Under the pieces are notes generated by a model that saw only the letters and a list, made by a program, of their open reading frames with translations, was not told the origin of the DNA and searched no databases. A stretch of DNA of 7,211 nt from Deltaproteobacteria bacterium UBA796 (GTDB lineage Bacteria > Myxococcota_A > UBA796). The translations under genes were made by a program, and so were the position numbers. Location: contig DBIS01000171.1 of assembly GCA_002296975.1 (NCBI GenBank), positions 1-7,211 of the forward strand, read 5' to 3'. Positions 1-6,426 of the stretch are shown here, in pieces; positions within the stretch are counted from its first letter, which is position 1; the number at the start of each line of letters is the position of its first letter.

Positions 1-436
1 TCGCGCCCGCGACCACAAAGAAATAATGAGCATTTGGGGGGGAACGCTCAAAGAGTTCGGCGATTCCATTGCTCCACCAAGAGCGGTTGTCGGCCTCGTC
101 TACCGGCAGCCAGTGGGGCAAGAAAATATAGGACTCACAGCCCGTCCAGTGGTCGCTCAAGGTCCAGTCAGGGCCATCGACGAGGCTCACAGTGAAGTCG
201 CCTGCCGGTGCATGGCGTTTCGGAATCGAGGTCCCCTCAGGATTGAAGTCGACATCGGGAAGTCCGAGCTTTTCGCAGTCAGAGATCTGCGGAGGTGTAC
301 CCGTGTCATTCGAAGCAAGCCCGGTGTCATGGGGGGGGGGTGATCCAAATCCTGGGGGTGGCGATAGGGGCTTTTCGGCGCTTGAGCAAGCCCAAGCCAA
401 GGCCATTAGGGTGAGTGAAATCCGAAGCGTGTTCAT
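1..436 (-). CDS. Putative lipoprotein, 3' part beyond the left edge
   Basis: I found this gene by translating the minus strand from the ATG at 436; the frame stays open for 145 codons to the window edge, so the C-terminus is missing. The protein begins with a short basic n-region (MNTLR), a hydrophobic stretch and a cysteine at residue 17 (context LAWAC), followed by a Pro/Gly/Ser-rich linker. This is a lipoprotein-like signal, although Ala at -3 and Trp at -2 make the lipobox atypical. The linker crosses a run of ten G on the plus strand (331-340), read as Pro codons. From about residue 77 a folded domain seems to begin (AGDFTVSLVDG, then DWTLSDHWTGC, later SPPNAHYFFVV). Its layout recalls the first strand of redoxin/thioredoxin-like domains, but no CxxC is visible, so I leave the function unassigned. 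No clear ribosome-binding site precedes the ATG; the start rests on the signal peptide. It diverges from the SGNH gene at 538. Confidence 0.72.
   Translation of the reverse strand, partial: MNTLRISLTLMALAWACSSAEKPLSPPPGFGSPPPHDTGLASNDTGTPPQISDCEKLGLPDVDFNPEGTSIPKRHAPAGDFTVSLVDGPDWTLSDHWTGCESYIFLPHWLPVDEADNRSWWSNGIAELFERSPPNAHYFFVVAGA
331..340. repeat. Ten-base poly-G homopolymer inside a coding region
   Basis: Ten consecutive G on the plus strand read as C10 on the coding (minus) strand. They encode three Pro codons and the last base of a His codon in the linker of the left-edge lipoprotein. The frame is sensible on both sides, so ten is probably the true length in this sequence. Such tracts are prone to slippage and to sequencing error. 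Confidence 0.85.
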
Positions 437-525
437 GAAGGCCCCAAGAGCGTCGATTGAGGGTTCAGTGTAGCAGGAGTTCAAAGTGACCCGCGGCTAG
501 TGACCACTTGGCTCCTCGCTTGGCG

Positions 526-540
526 TATGCTTTGGCCATG
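526..540 (+). promoter_or_regulatory. Candidate -10 box placed for leaderless transcription of the SGNH gene
   Basis: TATGCT at 526-531 is followed by six bases and then the ATG at 538. There is no Shine-Dalgarno sequence before the ATG. A start of transcription about seven bases after a -10 hexamer would fall on or beside the A of the ATG, the arrangement of a leaderless mRNA. No convincing -35 box is visible, so this is a suggestion only. Confidence 0.3.
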
Positions 541-1440
541 TTGAACCGCTACCCAATATTGGCCCGCTCTGTGTTGTCAGGATTGATGGCCTTTGCGGTT
601 TTTGGTGGCATCGAAATCCTGGCGGGAGGCTCGCAGTGGTCAGCGCTTTATTCCGGAGATCCAGGGTCTTTTTGGGTGCTCCGTCCTGGGATAGATTTGC
701 CCAATGTGCCCCACTTGGAAGCGGGGACTTCTTTTTCGGTAAAGACCAACCCCCAAGGCTTTCGCGATGGACTAATCCCGGTTGGGACCCCATGGGTTTT
801 GGCCTTGGGCTGCTCGACCACCTTTGGTTGGGGCGTAGAGGGTGGCGAGGCTTGGCCCGAGATATTGGAGGGCTTGTTGGGGGTACCTGTTTTTAATGCT
901 GGGGTGCCTGGTCACAGCACGGAGCAAGGAAAGCGAATCGCCGAGCCCTTGTTTTCTAAGGGGCCGGCGGTGGCCATCTTGGCGTGGGGTTTGCGCGACG
1001 GTCAGCGTACCCTGGTGCCAGATGTAGAGCGACGGCCCGCCATATTTCCCCGAAACACCGCAACCTTTAGGTGGCTCAGTCGGGCCATGCGGGCGCCGGT
1101 GGTCAACAAAGGGCACCTGCCTCGGGTTTCGGAGGCGCGCATGGAGCAAAATCTGCGCGAGATTATCGCCACCGCTGAGCGTGCGGGAGTAAAAGTGTTG
1201 CTTTTGGACATGACCGAGCGCTCGGAGAGCCCGAATCATGGGGGTGTTTTGGAGCGCCTAAATCGGCCGCTGGTTGTGCCGAGAATGGCAGACTCGATGT
1301 ACTTCGAGCAAGATCCGATTCATCTCACAGTGGATGGAAACCGCACCTTGGCGCGATTGCTGGAGCCGGCTGTTAACGGGCTGCTTGGGCCTGAATCTGA
1401 GCTGAAACTATCGGGAGCAGAGCGGCCGCAAACACCTTGA
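538..1440 (+). CDS. Membrane-anchored SGNH/GDSL-type hydrolase, variant block I
   Basis: This 300-residue protein has an N-terminal hydrophobic segment (about residues 8-30, signal anchor or uncleaved signal) followed by a periplasmic SGNH fold. Block I reads LGCSTTFGWGV, with the likely nucleophile Ser93; the usual Asp of GDS is Cys92. Block II is FNAGVPG (Gly122). Block III would lie at WGLRDGQ (151-156), where the usual GxND is not clear. Block V is DPIH, giving Asp259 and His262 as the rest of the triad. The segment EARMEQNLREIIATAERAG matches the helix seen before block IV in AlgX/AlgJ-like and polysaccharide-linked SGNH proteins. The family acts as esterases or O-acetyltransferases on glycans; the substrate here cannot be told. 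ATG 538 was chosen because the hydrophobic segment follows it directly; the frame also allows TTG at 508. It is single on its strand, and its last 22 codons overlap the 3' end of the opposing SGNH gene. Confidence 0.85.
   Translation: MLNRYPILARSVLSGLMAFAVFGGIEILAGGSQWSALYSGDPGSFWVLRPGIDLPNVPHLEAGTSFSVKTNPQGFRDGLIPVGTPWVLALGCSTTFGWGVEGGEAWPEILEGLLGVPVFNAGVPGHSTEQGKRIAEPLFSKGPAVAILAWGLRDGQRTLVPDVERRPAIFPRNTATFRWLSRAMRAPVVNKGHLPRVSEARMEQNLREIIATAERAGVKVLLLDMTERSESPNHGGVLERLNRPLVVPRMADSMYFEQDPIHLTVDGNRTLARLLEPAVNGLLGPESELKLSGAERPQTP
1373..1440. other. Tail-to-tail overlap of two SGNH genes
   Basis: The plus-strand gene ends with TGA at 1438-1440 and the minus-strand gene ends with TAA at 1375-1373, so 68 bases code on both strands. 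The overlap covers only the C-terminal tails, after the catalytic His of each protein (codons at 1321-1323 and 1459-1457). No intrinsic terminator is visible between them, so the transcripts probably run into each other. Confidence 0.85.
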
Positions 1441-2398
1441 AGCCTTCGGCGTCTGGGTGGCCATCATCGAAAAACAGCGCCTCCCGAACATCGGGCTCGT
1501 CTTCAAAGAGCGCGTATATTGATGGCGGCAGGTCCATGGGGGTCGGCGCAGCCTCTAACCAGACCCTTCCAGTCTCTTGGTCGACCACGGCCAGGGTATC
1601 ACCCCGTCTTTCAAGCATCTCGCCGCGGCCTTTTTGGGCGGCGCGAAAGTGGGGGGTGAGGTCGACCACTGCCTTGGCTTTATTGCCGATGGCGGCGGCC
1701 AAATGGTTTCTTTCGGTCAGCCAGATCGCGGACCCGTTGAGGTCGAAGGTAGAGACGGGTGGCAGGGCAACGATGATGGTCGCACCGGTCGCACGTTTAC
1801 AGGCCCGAATCGCGTGGGCATAGGATGCGACGGGTCTTGGCCCTTGTCTGGCGCTGCGTCGGGTCCAAATGATGATGTCGGGCTTGAGTTCTGGGGCAAT
1901 GGCGGTGCACCAGCGCTGCATGACGCTCACCGGGTTGGCGGGGACGCCGGCGTTAATGACGTCGACTTTGTGGCCATTGGCCTTGAGCATGCTCTCCAGT
2001 TGTGCCGGGTATGCCTCTTCAAAGGTGACGCCCCACCCGTGGGTGACCGAGTCGCCAATCGCGATAATGCGGGTGGTGCCAGGCCGTCTGGGCGACAAAG
2101 GTGGACCCCGAAGCCGGTGCCGGTTGGTGTTGAGGGAGTATTCGCGGCTGCGGTTGATTTGGACATCTTTACCCTGTCGCCAGGCATGAACCTCTTGGAA
2201 AGAGTGGGGCCGGTCGGGTTGAAGCACCCGGGCCTCGTCGAGGTTGGGCAAGAGCCAAGGCTCGCCACCGAGCTTGTCCCAACGGCCGATGATGGTGTCG
2301 GATTGACCCCGGCTGGAATTGCGTACAAGGCTGACCCACAGGCCAACACCGAGGGCGCCCACGATGATGGCGATAGCGCCCATCTTGAGTCGGCTCAT
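1373..2398 (-). CDS. Membrane-anchored SGNH/GDSL-type hydrolase
   Basis: This 341-residue protein starts with a hydrophobic anchor (about residues 5-25, GAIAIIVGALGVGLWVSLV), followed by a linker and an SGNH domain. The segment NTNRHRLRGPP before the domain is the usual lead-in of this group (N..G.RGP). Block I is IGDSVTHGWGV with nucleophile Ser117; block II is INAGVP with Asn149 and Gly151; block V is DDGHPDAEG with Asp311 and His314. Block III (expected GxND) reads IIWTRRSARQG and lacks Gly and Asn, so the oxyanion hole may be altered. The start is ATG 2398; GTG 2401 is an alternative one codon upstream. The upstream miniprotein ends in TGA at 2400-2398, so stop and start share one base (TGATG), which implies translational coupling. 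The block I region and its surroundings resemble the SGNH protein at 538-1440, and the two are probably distant paralogs. The substrate is likely an envelope glycan, by inference. Confidence 0.85.
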   Translation of the reverse strand: MSRLKMGAIAIIVGALGVGLWVSLVRNSSRGQSDTIIGRWDKLGGEPWLLPNLDEARVLQPDRPHSFQEVHAWRQGKDVQINRSREYSLNTNRHRLRGPPLSPRRPGTTRIIAIGDSVTHGWGVTFEEAYPAQLESMLKANGHKVDVINAGVPANPVSVMQRWCTAIAPELKPDIIIWTRRSARQGPRPVASYAHAIRACKRATGATIIVALPPVSTFDLNGSAIWLTERNHLAAAIGNKAKAVVDLTPHFRAAQKGRGEMLERRGDTLAVVDQETGRVWLEAAPTPMDLPPSIYALFEDEPDVREALFFDDGHPDAEGFKVFAAALLPIVSAQIQAQAAR

Positions 2399-2529
2399 CA
2401 CATCACCGAGTATGTGGCATCGAGGAGCGCTTCAGGTGGCGTGGTGAGCCACAGGTAGGCCGCAACTGCTGTGAGCACTGTAAGGGCACCGATTACCCAT
2501 CCAATATTAGCTTCTGTCTGCTTATTCAT
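2398..2529 (-). CDS. 43-residue single-span membrane miniprotein, possibly DUF5989-like
   Basis: This short ORF runs from ATG 2529 to TGA 2400-2398 and encodes 43 residues. The first eight are polar (MNKQTEAN), then comes one membrane span (about residues 9-29, from IGWVIGALTV to AAYLWL), then a short tail TTPPEALLDATYSVM. Its stop overlaps the start of the SGNH gene downstream (TGATG), so the two are probably co-translated. The pattern W.I, central AA, LxLT, a Pro, and a terminal aromatic-x-V-hydrophobic can be laid over the divergent 48-residue protein at 2587-2733 with two one-residue gaps. This suggests the two are distant relatives, but such short hydrophobic proteins can match by chance. 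No Shine-Dalgarno is seen; GATACT lies eight bases before the ATG on the coding strand and could be a -10 box. It probably works with its SGNH partner in the inner membrane. Confidence 0.6.
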   Translation of the reverse strand: MNKQTEANIGWVIGALTVLTAVAAYLWLTTPPEALLDATYSVM

Positions 2530-2586
2530 AGGGTTGCAGTATCCCATCTGTGGTGCTTAGTGTGTGGGATCCGTTATCTTTGGGTC
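2530..2586. promoter_or_regulatory. Divergent promoter region between two membrane miniprotein genes
   Basis: These 57 bases separate the two divergent starts. An inverted repeat, ATCCCA at 2541-2546 and TGGGAT at 2565-2570 (centres 24 bases apart), could be an operator or chance. TATCTT at 2575-2580 lies six bases before ATG 2587 on the plus strand. GATACT lies eight bases before ATG 2529 on the minus strand. Neither gene has a Shine-Dalgarno sequence, so both may be read from leaderless or nearly leaderless transcripts. The -35 boxes are not convincing. Confidence 0.35.
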
Positions 2587-2733
2587 ATGAGTGAAAAACA
2601 AAGCACTAGTGCGTTGCTGGCATCCACCCGACCATGGTGGATTATCCCGATTTTAATTTTGTTTGGGCTCGCAGCGGTTTTGGTGCTCACGGACGTCGCA
2701 CCACTCAAGAACTTCGCCTATACGGTGTTTTAG
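2587..2733 (+). CDS. DUF5989-family (SxtK-like) small membrane protein
   Basis: This ORF encodes 48 residues from ATG 2587 to TAG 2731-2733. A polar N-terminus (MSEKQSTSALLASTR) leads to PWW, a membrane span (about residues 17-36, IIPILILFGLAAVLVL), and a short C-terminal tail ending NFAYTVF. The length, the aromatic pair before the span, the Pro at its start and the terminal FxYTxF signature match what I recall of DUF5989, the group that includes SxtK. Members are often found beside carbamoyltransferase, SxtJ-type and SGNH genes. Its biochemical role is unknown; the association points to envelope or secondary-metabolite decoration. Here it is a lone plus-strand gene with minus-strand genes on both sides. 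It diverges from the 43-residue miniprotein gene and lies 21 bases from the 3' end of the large SGNH fusion gene. No ribosome-binding site is visible. Confidence 0.72.
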   Translation: MSEKQSTSALLASTRPWWIIPILILFGLAAVLVLTDVAPLKNFAYTVF

Positions 2734-2754
2734 GCTCCGGGATTTGGGGCGGAT

Positions 2755-4671
2755 TTACCACCACCCGAGGCGGCTCAACTCCGATTTTATGGCGACTGCG
2801 ACGGTGCGGTGGCCCAGGTCTGTCAGGTGATTGGAGTCGATAAAGGCACCATCGCCGACCGTATCCAAGATGGCCGCGGTATCGAGGTAGGCCACATTTT
2901 CATTGTCCGCCGCGACCGTGTTCATCACCGCTGAGTAATGCCATAAAATACGTGGGTCTGGGCGGACGCCCTCCGACATCAACAGCACTTTCACCCCGCG
3001 GGCCTTGGCCAGGGCGACGATGGTGCTGAGGTTTTCTTTGAGGGCTGCCGGTGATACCCCAGCCCCCGCCCCGGGCTGAAGTCCCCGTGCGAAAAGCCGC
3101 AAACCTTGGAAGAGCCGAATATTGTCCAGGACCCCGATGCTCTCATTGAGTGCGCCCGATTCCCAAGCTGCGTAGAGGTCGGCAAAGGACATCCGGGTGG
3201 GCAGATTCTCGTTGACCCCGAGGTAGAGGGTCCAAATATCAGCGTTGAGGGCGTCGGCATGCCCTTCGAGGTATTTTCGGACGTGAAAGCTGGTCCAGCC
3301 GCCAACGCCTTGGTTGACGATTTCCGTATTGGGCGGCCGCATATGTGTCATTCGGGCAGGGTAAAACTCGTCGAGTGAGTCATTTTGGAATGCACCGCCG
3401 GTAGATGAAGCCCCCAGGCATGCGACGCGAATCGGTGCCACTTTGGGCTTTAGGGCCACGGGAAAACCTTTGGATGGGTAGACCGAAGGAACACCGCTCG
3501 CCATGCCTTCGAACTGGGCGATAAGGGTGTGCATCGAGCCGGCTCCATGATGGTTGTCGGCGGCATTCCACAGCGAGCCCACATGTGTAAAGCGCACCAT
3601 CACCTCGGTTGATCCCATCAAAATCGCCATGAGCCCGAGTGATGCCAGGTTGAAATAGGGCACCTTGGTCGGGTGAACATTGACCCACACAAGCCCGCCC
3701 AAAGCCAAGCCGGCGAACAGGGCGTAAAGCCAGCCCATCGCCCCGATGACTGGTAGGGACAATGCGACCACCAAGGTGAGCATTAAACATGGTGCGATGG
3801 CGAGTGCAGGGTGCCGTGTTTTCGAAAAGCGAATGCTGAGGCCAATCATGGCCATACTGAGCGCGCTGAAGATGCTTAAACTGAGCGCCAGCCAATCTTC
3901 TTGCACCTCAATCAGGCGCATCGTTTCTGCGAGTTGTGCGCCATCAATGCCTACAATAAGCCAACCGCTGGCGGCGGCGATTGCGGTCGATACGGTGATG
4001 GCTGGGCTAAATCCGGCTCCAAAAACCAATGCACCGAATACGATAACGCCCACACCAAGGCCGATGGAAAGCGCCATAACGCCGGGCAATTGGCCAGAGG
4101 TGCTTCCGCTGGACAAGCGATAAATACTGACCCTTCTGAGCCCGGCTGTGATGGCAGGTTGACCGGGGCCGTCTTGGGTAGCGCAGGAAATGGTTTCACC
4201 GTTTACGGTGGCAGACCAGCCGCTGCGGGTGCGCTCCAGTTCGGCAACTACCCGGCCAGGTTGAAGTACGCGGAGCGATCCCGAGCAGGTGAGTGGGTGG
4301 CTCAGTCCATCGAACTGCATCAACTGGCCTGTGGGCTTTTGTCCAGCTTCTAAAATCAAGGCGGATGTGGCGTGGCTGGCCCGATAGTGCGGGGTGAGCA
4401 CAAGCTTACCGCTCTCAGGAAGTGCAGCGTCTACCTTGAAACCATCGGACGAAGCGTCTGCCACCATGCTCTGATAAGCAGACAGGGCAAAAGTGCTGAA
4501 GGCGGGTGGCGATGAGGCCAAGACCGATTGGCTGACGAATGGTTGGCCTCGGGTGTGCCGCGACCAACCGCTTGGCGCTGCGTGTCGTGCGGCCGCACGG
4601 GAATAGCAGATCGAGGTCAGGCCACCGACGACGAGAGCGGCGAAGATGGCGAGGATGAGCTTGATGTTCAT
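2755..4671 (-). CDS. Multi-spanning membrane protein with C-terminal SGNH domain
   Basis: This 638-residue protein has three parts. Part one is an N-terminal membrane span (about residues 4-22) followed by a predicted periplasmic domain (about 25-195) of beta-like sequence, with Cys129 and Cys163 able to form a disulfide. Part two is a block of six further spans, roughly 196-218, 223-243, 260-281, 288-307, 310-330 and 338-357. Part three is an SGNH domain from about 412 to the end: block I LGASSTGG with Ser422 (Ala replaces the usual Asp of GDS), block II NQGVGGW with Gly455, block III LGVNEN (485-488, GVNE for GxND) and block V DSNH with Asp612 and His615. The plan resembles membrane acyltransferase/SGNH fusions such as the OafA type, but the membrane block does not look like a full acyltransferase-3 domain. 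The ATG overlaps the stop of the sulfatase-fold gene by four bases (ATGA), and GGAAG lies four bases upstream as a ribosome-binding site, so the two form an operon. Role inferred: modification of a surface polymer. Confidence 0.8.
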   Translation of the reverse strand: MNIKLILAIFAALVVGGLTSICYSRAAARHAAPSGWSRHTRGQPFVSQSVLASSPPAFSTFALSAYQSMVADASSDGFKVDAALPESGKLVLTPHYRASHATSALILEAGQKPTGQLMQFDGLSHPLTCSGSLRVLQPGRVVAELERTRSGWSATVNGETISCATQDGPGQPAITAGLRRVSIYRLSSGSTSGQLPGVMALSIGLGVGVIVFGALVFGAGFSPAITVSTAIAAASGWLIVGIDGAQLAETMRLIEVQEDWLALSLSIFSALSMAMIGLSIRFSKTRHPALAIAPCLMLTLVVALSLPVIGAMGWLYALFAGLALGGLVWVNVHPTKVPYFNLASLGLMAILMGSTEVMVRFTHVGSLWNAADNHHGAGSMHTLIAQFEGMASGVPSVYPSKGFPVALKPKVAPIRVACLGASSTGGAFQNDSLDEFYPARMTHMRPPNTEIVNQGVGGWTSFHVRKYLEGHADALNADIWTLYLGVNENLPTRMSFADLYAAWESGALNESIGVLDNIRLFQGLRLFARGLQPGAGAGVSPAALKENLSTIVALAKARGVKVLLMSEGVRPDPRILWHYSAVMNTVAADNENVAYLDTAAILDTVGDGAFIDSNHLTDLGHRTVAVAIKSELSRLGWW

Positions 4672-6362
4672 TTAACTTCCGAGCGAAAGTCATATCCGGT
4701 GCGCTGAAGCATCTCGATCATGGCGGGGTCTAAGCGAAGGTCCCGGGGAAGTGACTGACCTGCCCGCGCTTGCCGAAACCCGTTCCAACGGGCGGTGAGG
4801 GTGTCGATGACTTCAGGGTGCTGTTTGGCCAGGTTGGTGGTTTGGAGCGAGTCATCGCTGATGTTGAACAAACAAATGTTCACGATGGGCTCACCAAGGG
4901 GCGCGCCAGGGGGTGGAGGCGGACGGTTGTTTTGCTCGCCTGGCGCACACAAAAAAGTTTGACGCAACATCGTCCAAGGAGGAGAGATGACCGCGCCGGG
5001 CAGGGTGCCTTGTCCAGTCCAGCTGGGGTCGCCTTCGAGCAAGACCGTGCTGCGTATGGCCTGCTTTTCCCCTCTCAGTACCGGTACTGCAGATACACCA
5101 TCGATGGCCTCAGGTGCGGTGGCCCCCACGATTTCGGTAATTGTGGGCAACAAGTCAGCCTGTGAGATGAGGGCGTCGACTGTGTTGCCGCCGGCCATAT
5201 CTGGGATGTGGATAATCAAAGGAATGTGGGCCACACTCTGGAAAAAACCTGCGCCGTGGAGCAGTTCGCCATTGTCGTCGAGGGTCTCGCCGTGGTCTGC
5301 GAGCAAGATGACCACGGTCTTTTGGCCGCGGGATTTGATGGCGTCAAGGACCACCGCCACATCTTTGTCCACTCTGGCGACCGCCTCCGCGTAGGCGCGC
5401 TTCCAGACGGCAATCCCCTGCCGCCCAGCGTGACGGACGGTACGCTGAATGGTGAGTTCGCCGACCAAGACCAGGCCAGGTCGTCGCTGGCCGCCGGCCT
5501 TTCCTGGCATGGATCTTCCATCGGTTTTGGCGCGTTGGCCAGCACCTTCATTCCACAGCGCGCGCAGAACGCCTGTTGAATCCTCTTGTATGCCTTCGGT
5601 GGAGATAACAAATGGGAAGTGGGCAGAACGGGTGTGTAGCATCGCGAATAAGGGGCGGTCCTTGGGGGCCTTAGCCAGCCACGCTGCCAGTGGTTTTGCT
5701 GTGGCACCGCCGGGCCCGATGGGCTGGTCAAGCTGGCGTCCATCTGGGGTGTCGCGTGGTGGATCGATGATCTCCATCCGCTGAAATCCCTGGTCGAGTC
5801 CATAATCAGGTCGAAAGCCTGTTGCCGCGTCCACGCTAAAGCCGCCGGTGGAATATCCAAACAGACCGAGCACCTCGGGTAGCGTGTGGGTATTTTCGGG
5901 CAGACCCCGGCCCCAGTTTAAAACACCAGTCGAGCTCCCAAAGCTGCCGGTGAGCATGGTGGAGAGGCTGCCCAAGGTGAAGTTGGCGCCCGCATAAGCA
6001 TTTGAAAACTGGGTGCTTCGCTTGGCGAGGCCATCGATGGTGGGGGTGAGCCCACGGGTGTCGCCGTAGCTGCCGAGGTGGTCAGCCCTCAAGGAGCATA
6101 CGCTGATAAGAACAACATCGCAGCCGGGGCACAAAGCGTCGGTAGAGAAGGAGGGGACTTCGCTCACGGCGGGTGCTTTGTCGATGTGGACCCGCCCTGG
6201 CAACACAGTGGCGAGTGGGGGTGGTTGGGGCGTGGGGGTGCGCGCGATTGGTGGTGGGGCTTGTGGTGGGGCTTCGGCCACAGGTTGAGGGCATCCCAAC
6301 AGGCCTGTGACAGCCCATAAAGTGAGGCTCCGCCAAAGTTTGTTTCTTGGTTTTAAACCCAT
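4668..6362 (-). CDS. Sulfatase-fold (alkaline phosphatase superfamily) lipoprotein
   Basis: From ATG 6362 this encodes 564 residues. It opens with a lipoprotein signal (basic start, then LTLWAVTGLLGC, Cys24 in a good lipobox) and a Pro-rich linker (about 25-56). The catalytic domain shows VVLISVCSLRADHLGSYG (83-100), LTPTIDGLAKR, AYAGANFTLGSLS (122-134), HTRSAHFPF (His248), LLADHGETL (Asp356, His357), LLHGAGF (His369) and the late landmark ADLLPTITEIVGA. These follow the order of the sulfatase/phosphoethanolamine-transferase/LtaS superfamily. The formylglycine motif CxPSR is absent; Thr129 stands at the nucleophile position, as in phospho-transferring members. The first metal-binding Asp is Cys89. 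True sulfatase activity is therefore unlikely; phosphotransferase, hydrolase or a non-catalytic role are all possible. The frame stays open upstream to an ATG at 6518, but the lipoprotein signal decides for 6362. It is the first gene of an operon with the SGNH fusion. Confidence 0.82.
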   Translation of the reverse strand: MGLKPRNKLWRSLTLWAVTGLLGCPQPVAEAPPQAPPPIARTPTPQPPPLATVLPGRVHIDKAPAVSEVPSFSTDALCPGCDVVLISVCSLRADHLGSYGDTRGLTPTIDGLAKRSTQFSNAYAGANFTLGSLSTMLTGSFGSSTGVLNWGRGLPENTHTLPEVLGLFGYSTGGFSVDAATGFRPDYGLDQGFQRMEIIDPPRDTPDGRQLDQPIGPGGATAKPLAAWLAKAPKDRPLFAMLHTRSAHFPFVISTEGIQEDSTGVLRALWNEGAGQRAKTDGRSMPGKAGGQRRPGLVLVGELTIQRTVRHAGRQGIAVWKRAYAEAVARVDKDVAVVLDAIKSRGQKTVVILLADHGETLDDNGELLHGAGFFQSVAHIPLIIHIPDMAGGNTVDALISQADLLPTITEIVGATAPEAIDGVSAVPVLRGEKQAIRSTVLLEGDPSWTGQGTLPGAVISPPWTMLRQTFLCAPGEQNNRPPPPPGAPLGEPIVNICLFNISDDSLQTTNLAKQHPEVIDTLTARWNGFRQARAGQSLPRDLRLDPAMIEMLQRTGYDFRSEVK

Positions 6363-6426
6363 CAAATTAATTAGGCCTGGTGGCAAAGGGCTTGGCCTCG
6401 AAGAAGATTGTCTCGGCGAATAACTG

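Noticed and set aside
26..343. Plus-strand frames over the left-edge lipoprotein
   Set aside because: They are antisense to a frame with a signal peptide and linker, with no supporting motif or ribosome-binding site.
508..537. TTG 508 as the start of the first SGNH gene
   Set aside because: It adds ten residues before a hydrophobic anchor already preceded by a suitable short basic start at ATG 538, and no ribosome-binding site supports it.
1577..2458. Plus-strand frame of 293 codons opposite the second SGNH gene
   Set aside because: It lies antisense to a gene with clear SGNH motifs; its Gly/Val/Asp-rich product has no recognisable motif and it has no ribosome-binding site. Long antisense frames are common in G+C-rich DNA.
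2734..2754. Terminator between the DUF5989-like gene and the SGNH fusion gene
   Set aside because: The 21-base gap shows no stable hairpin and no T run on either strand.
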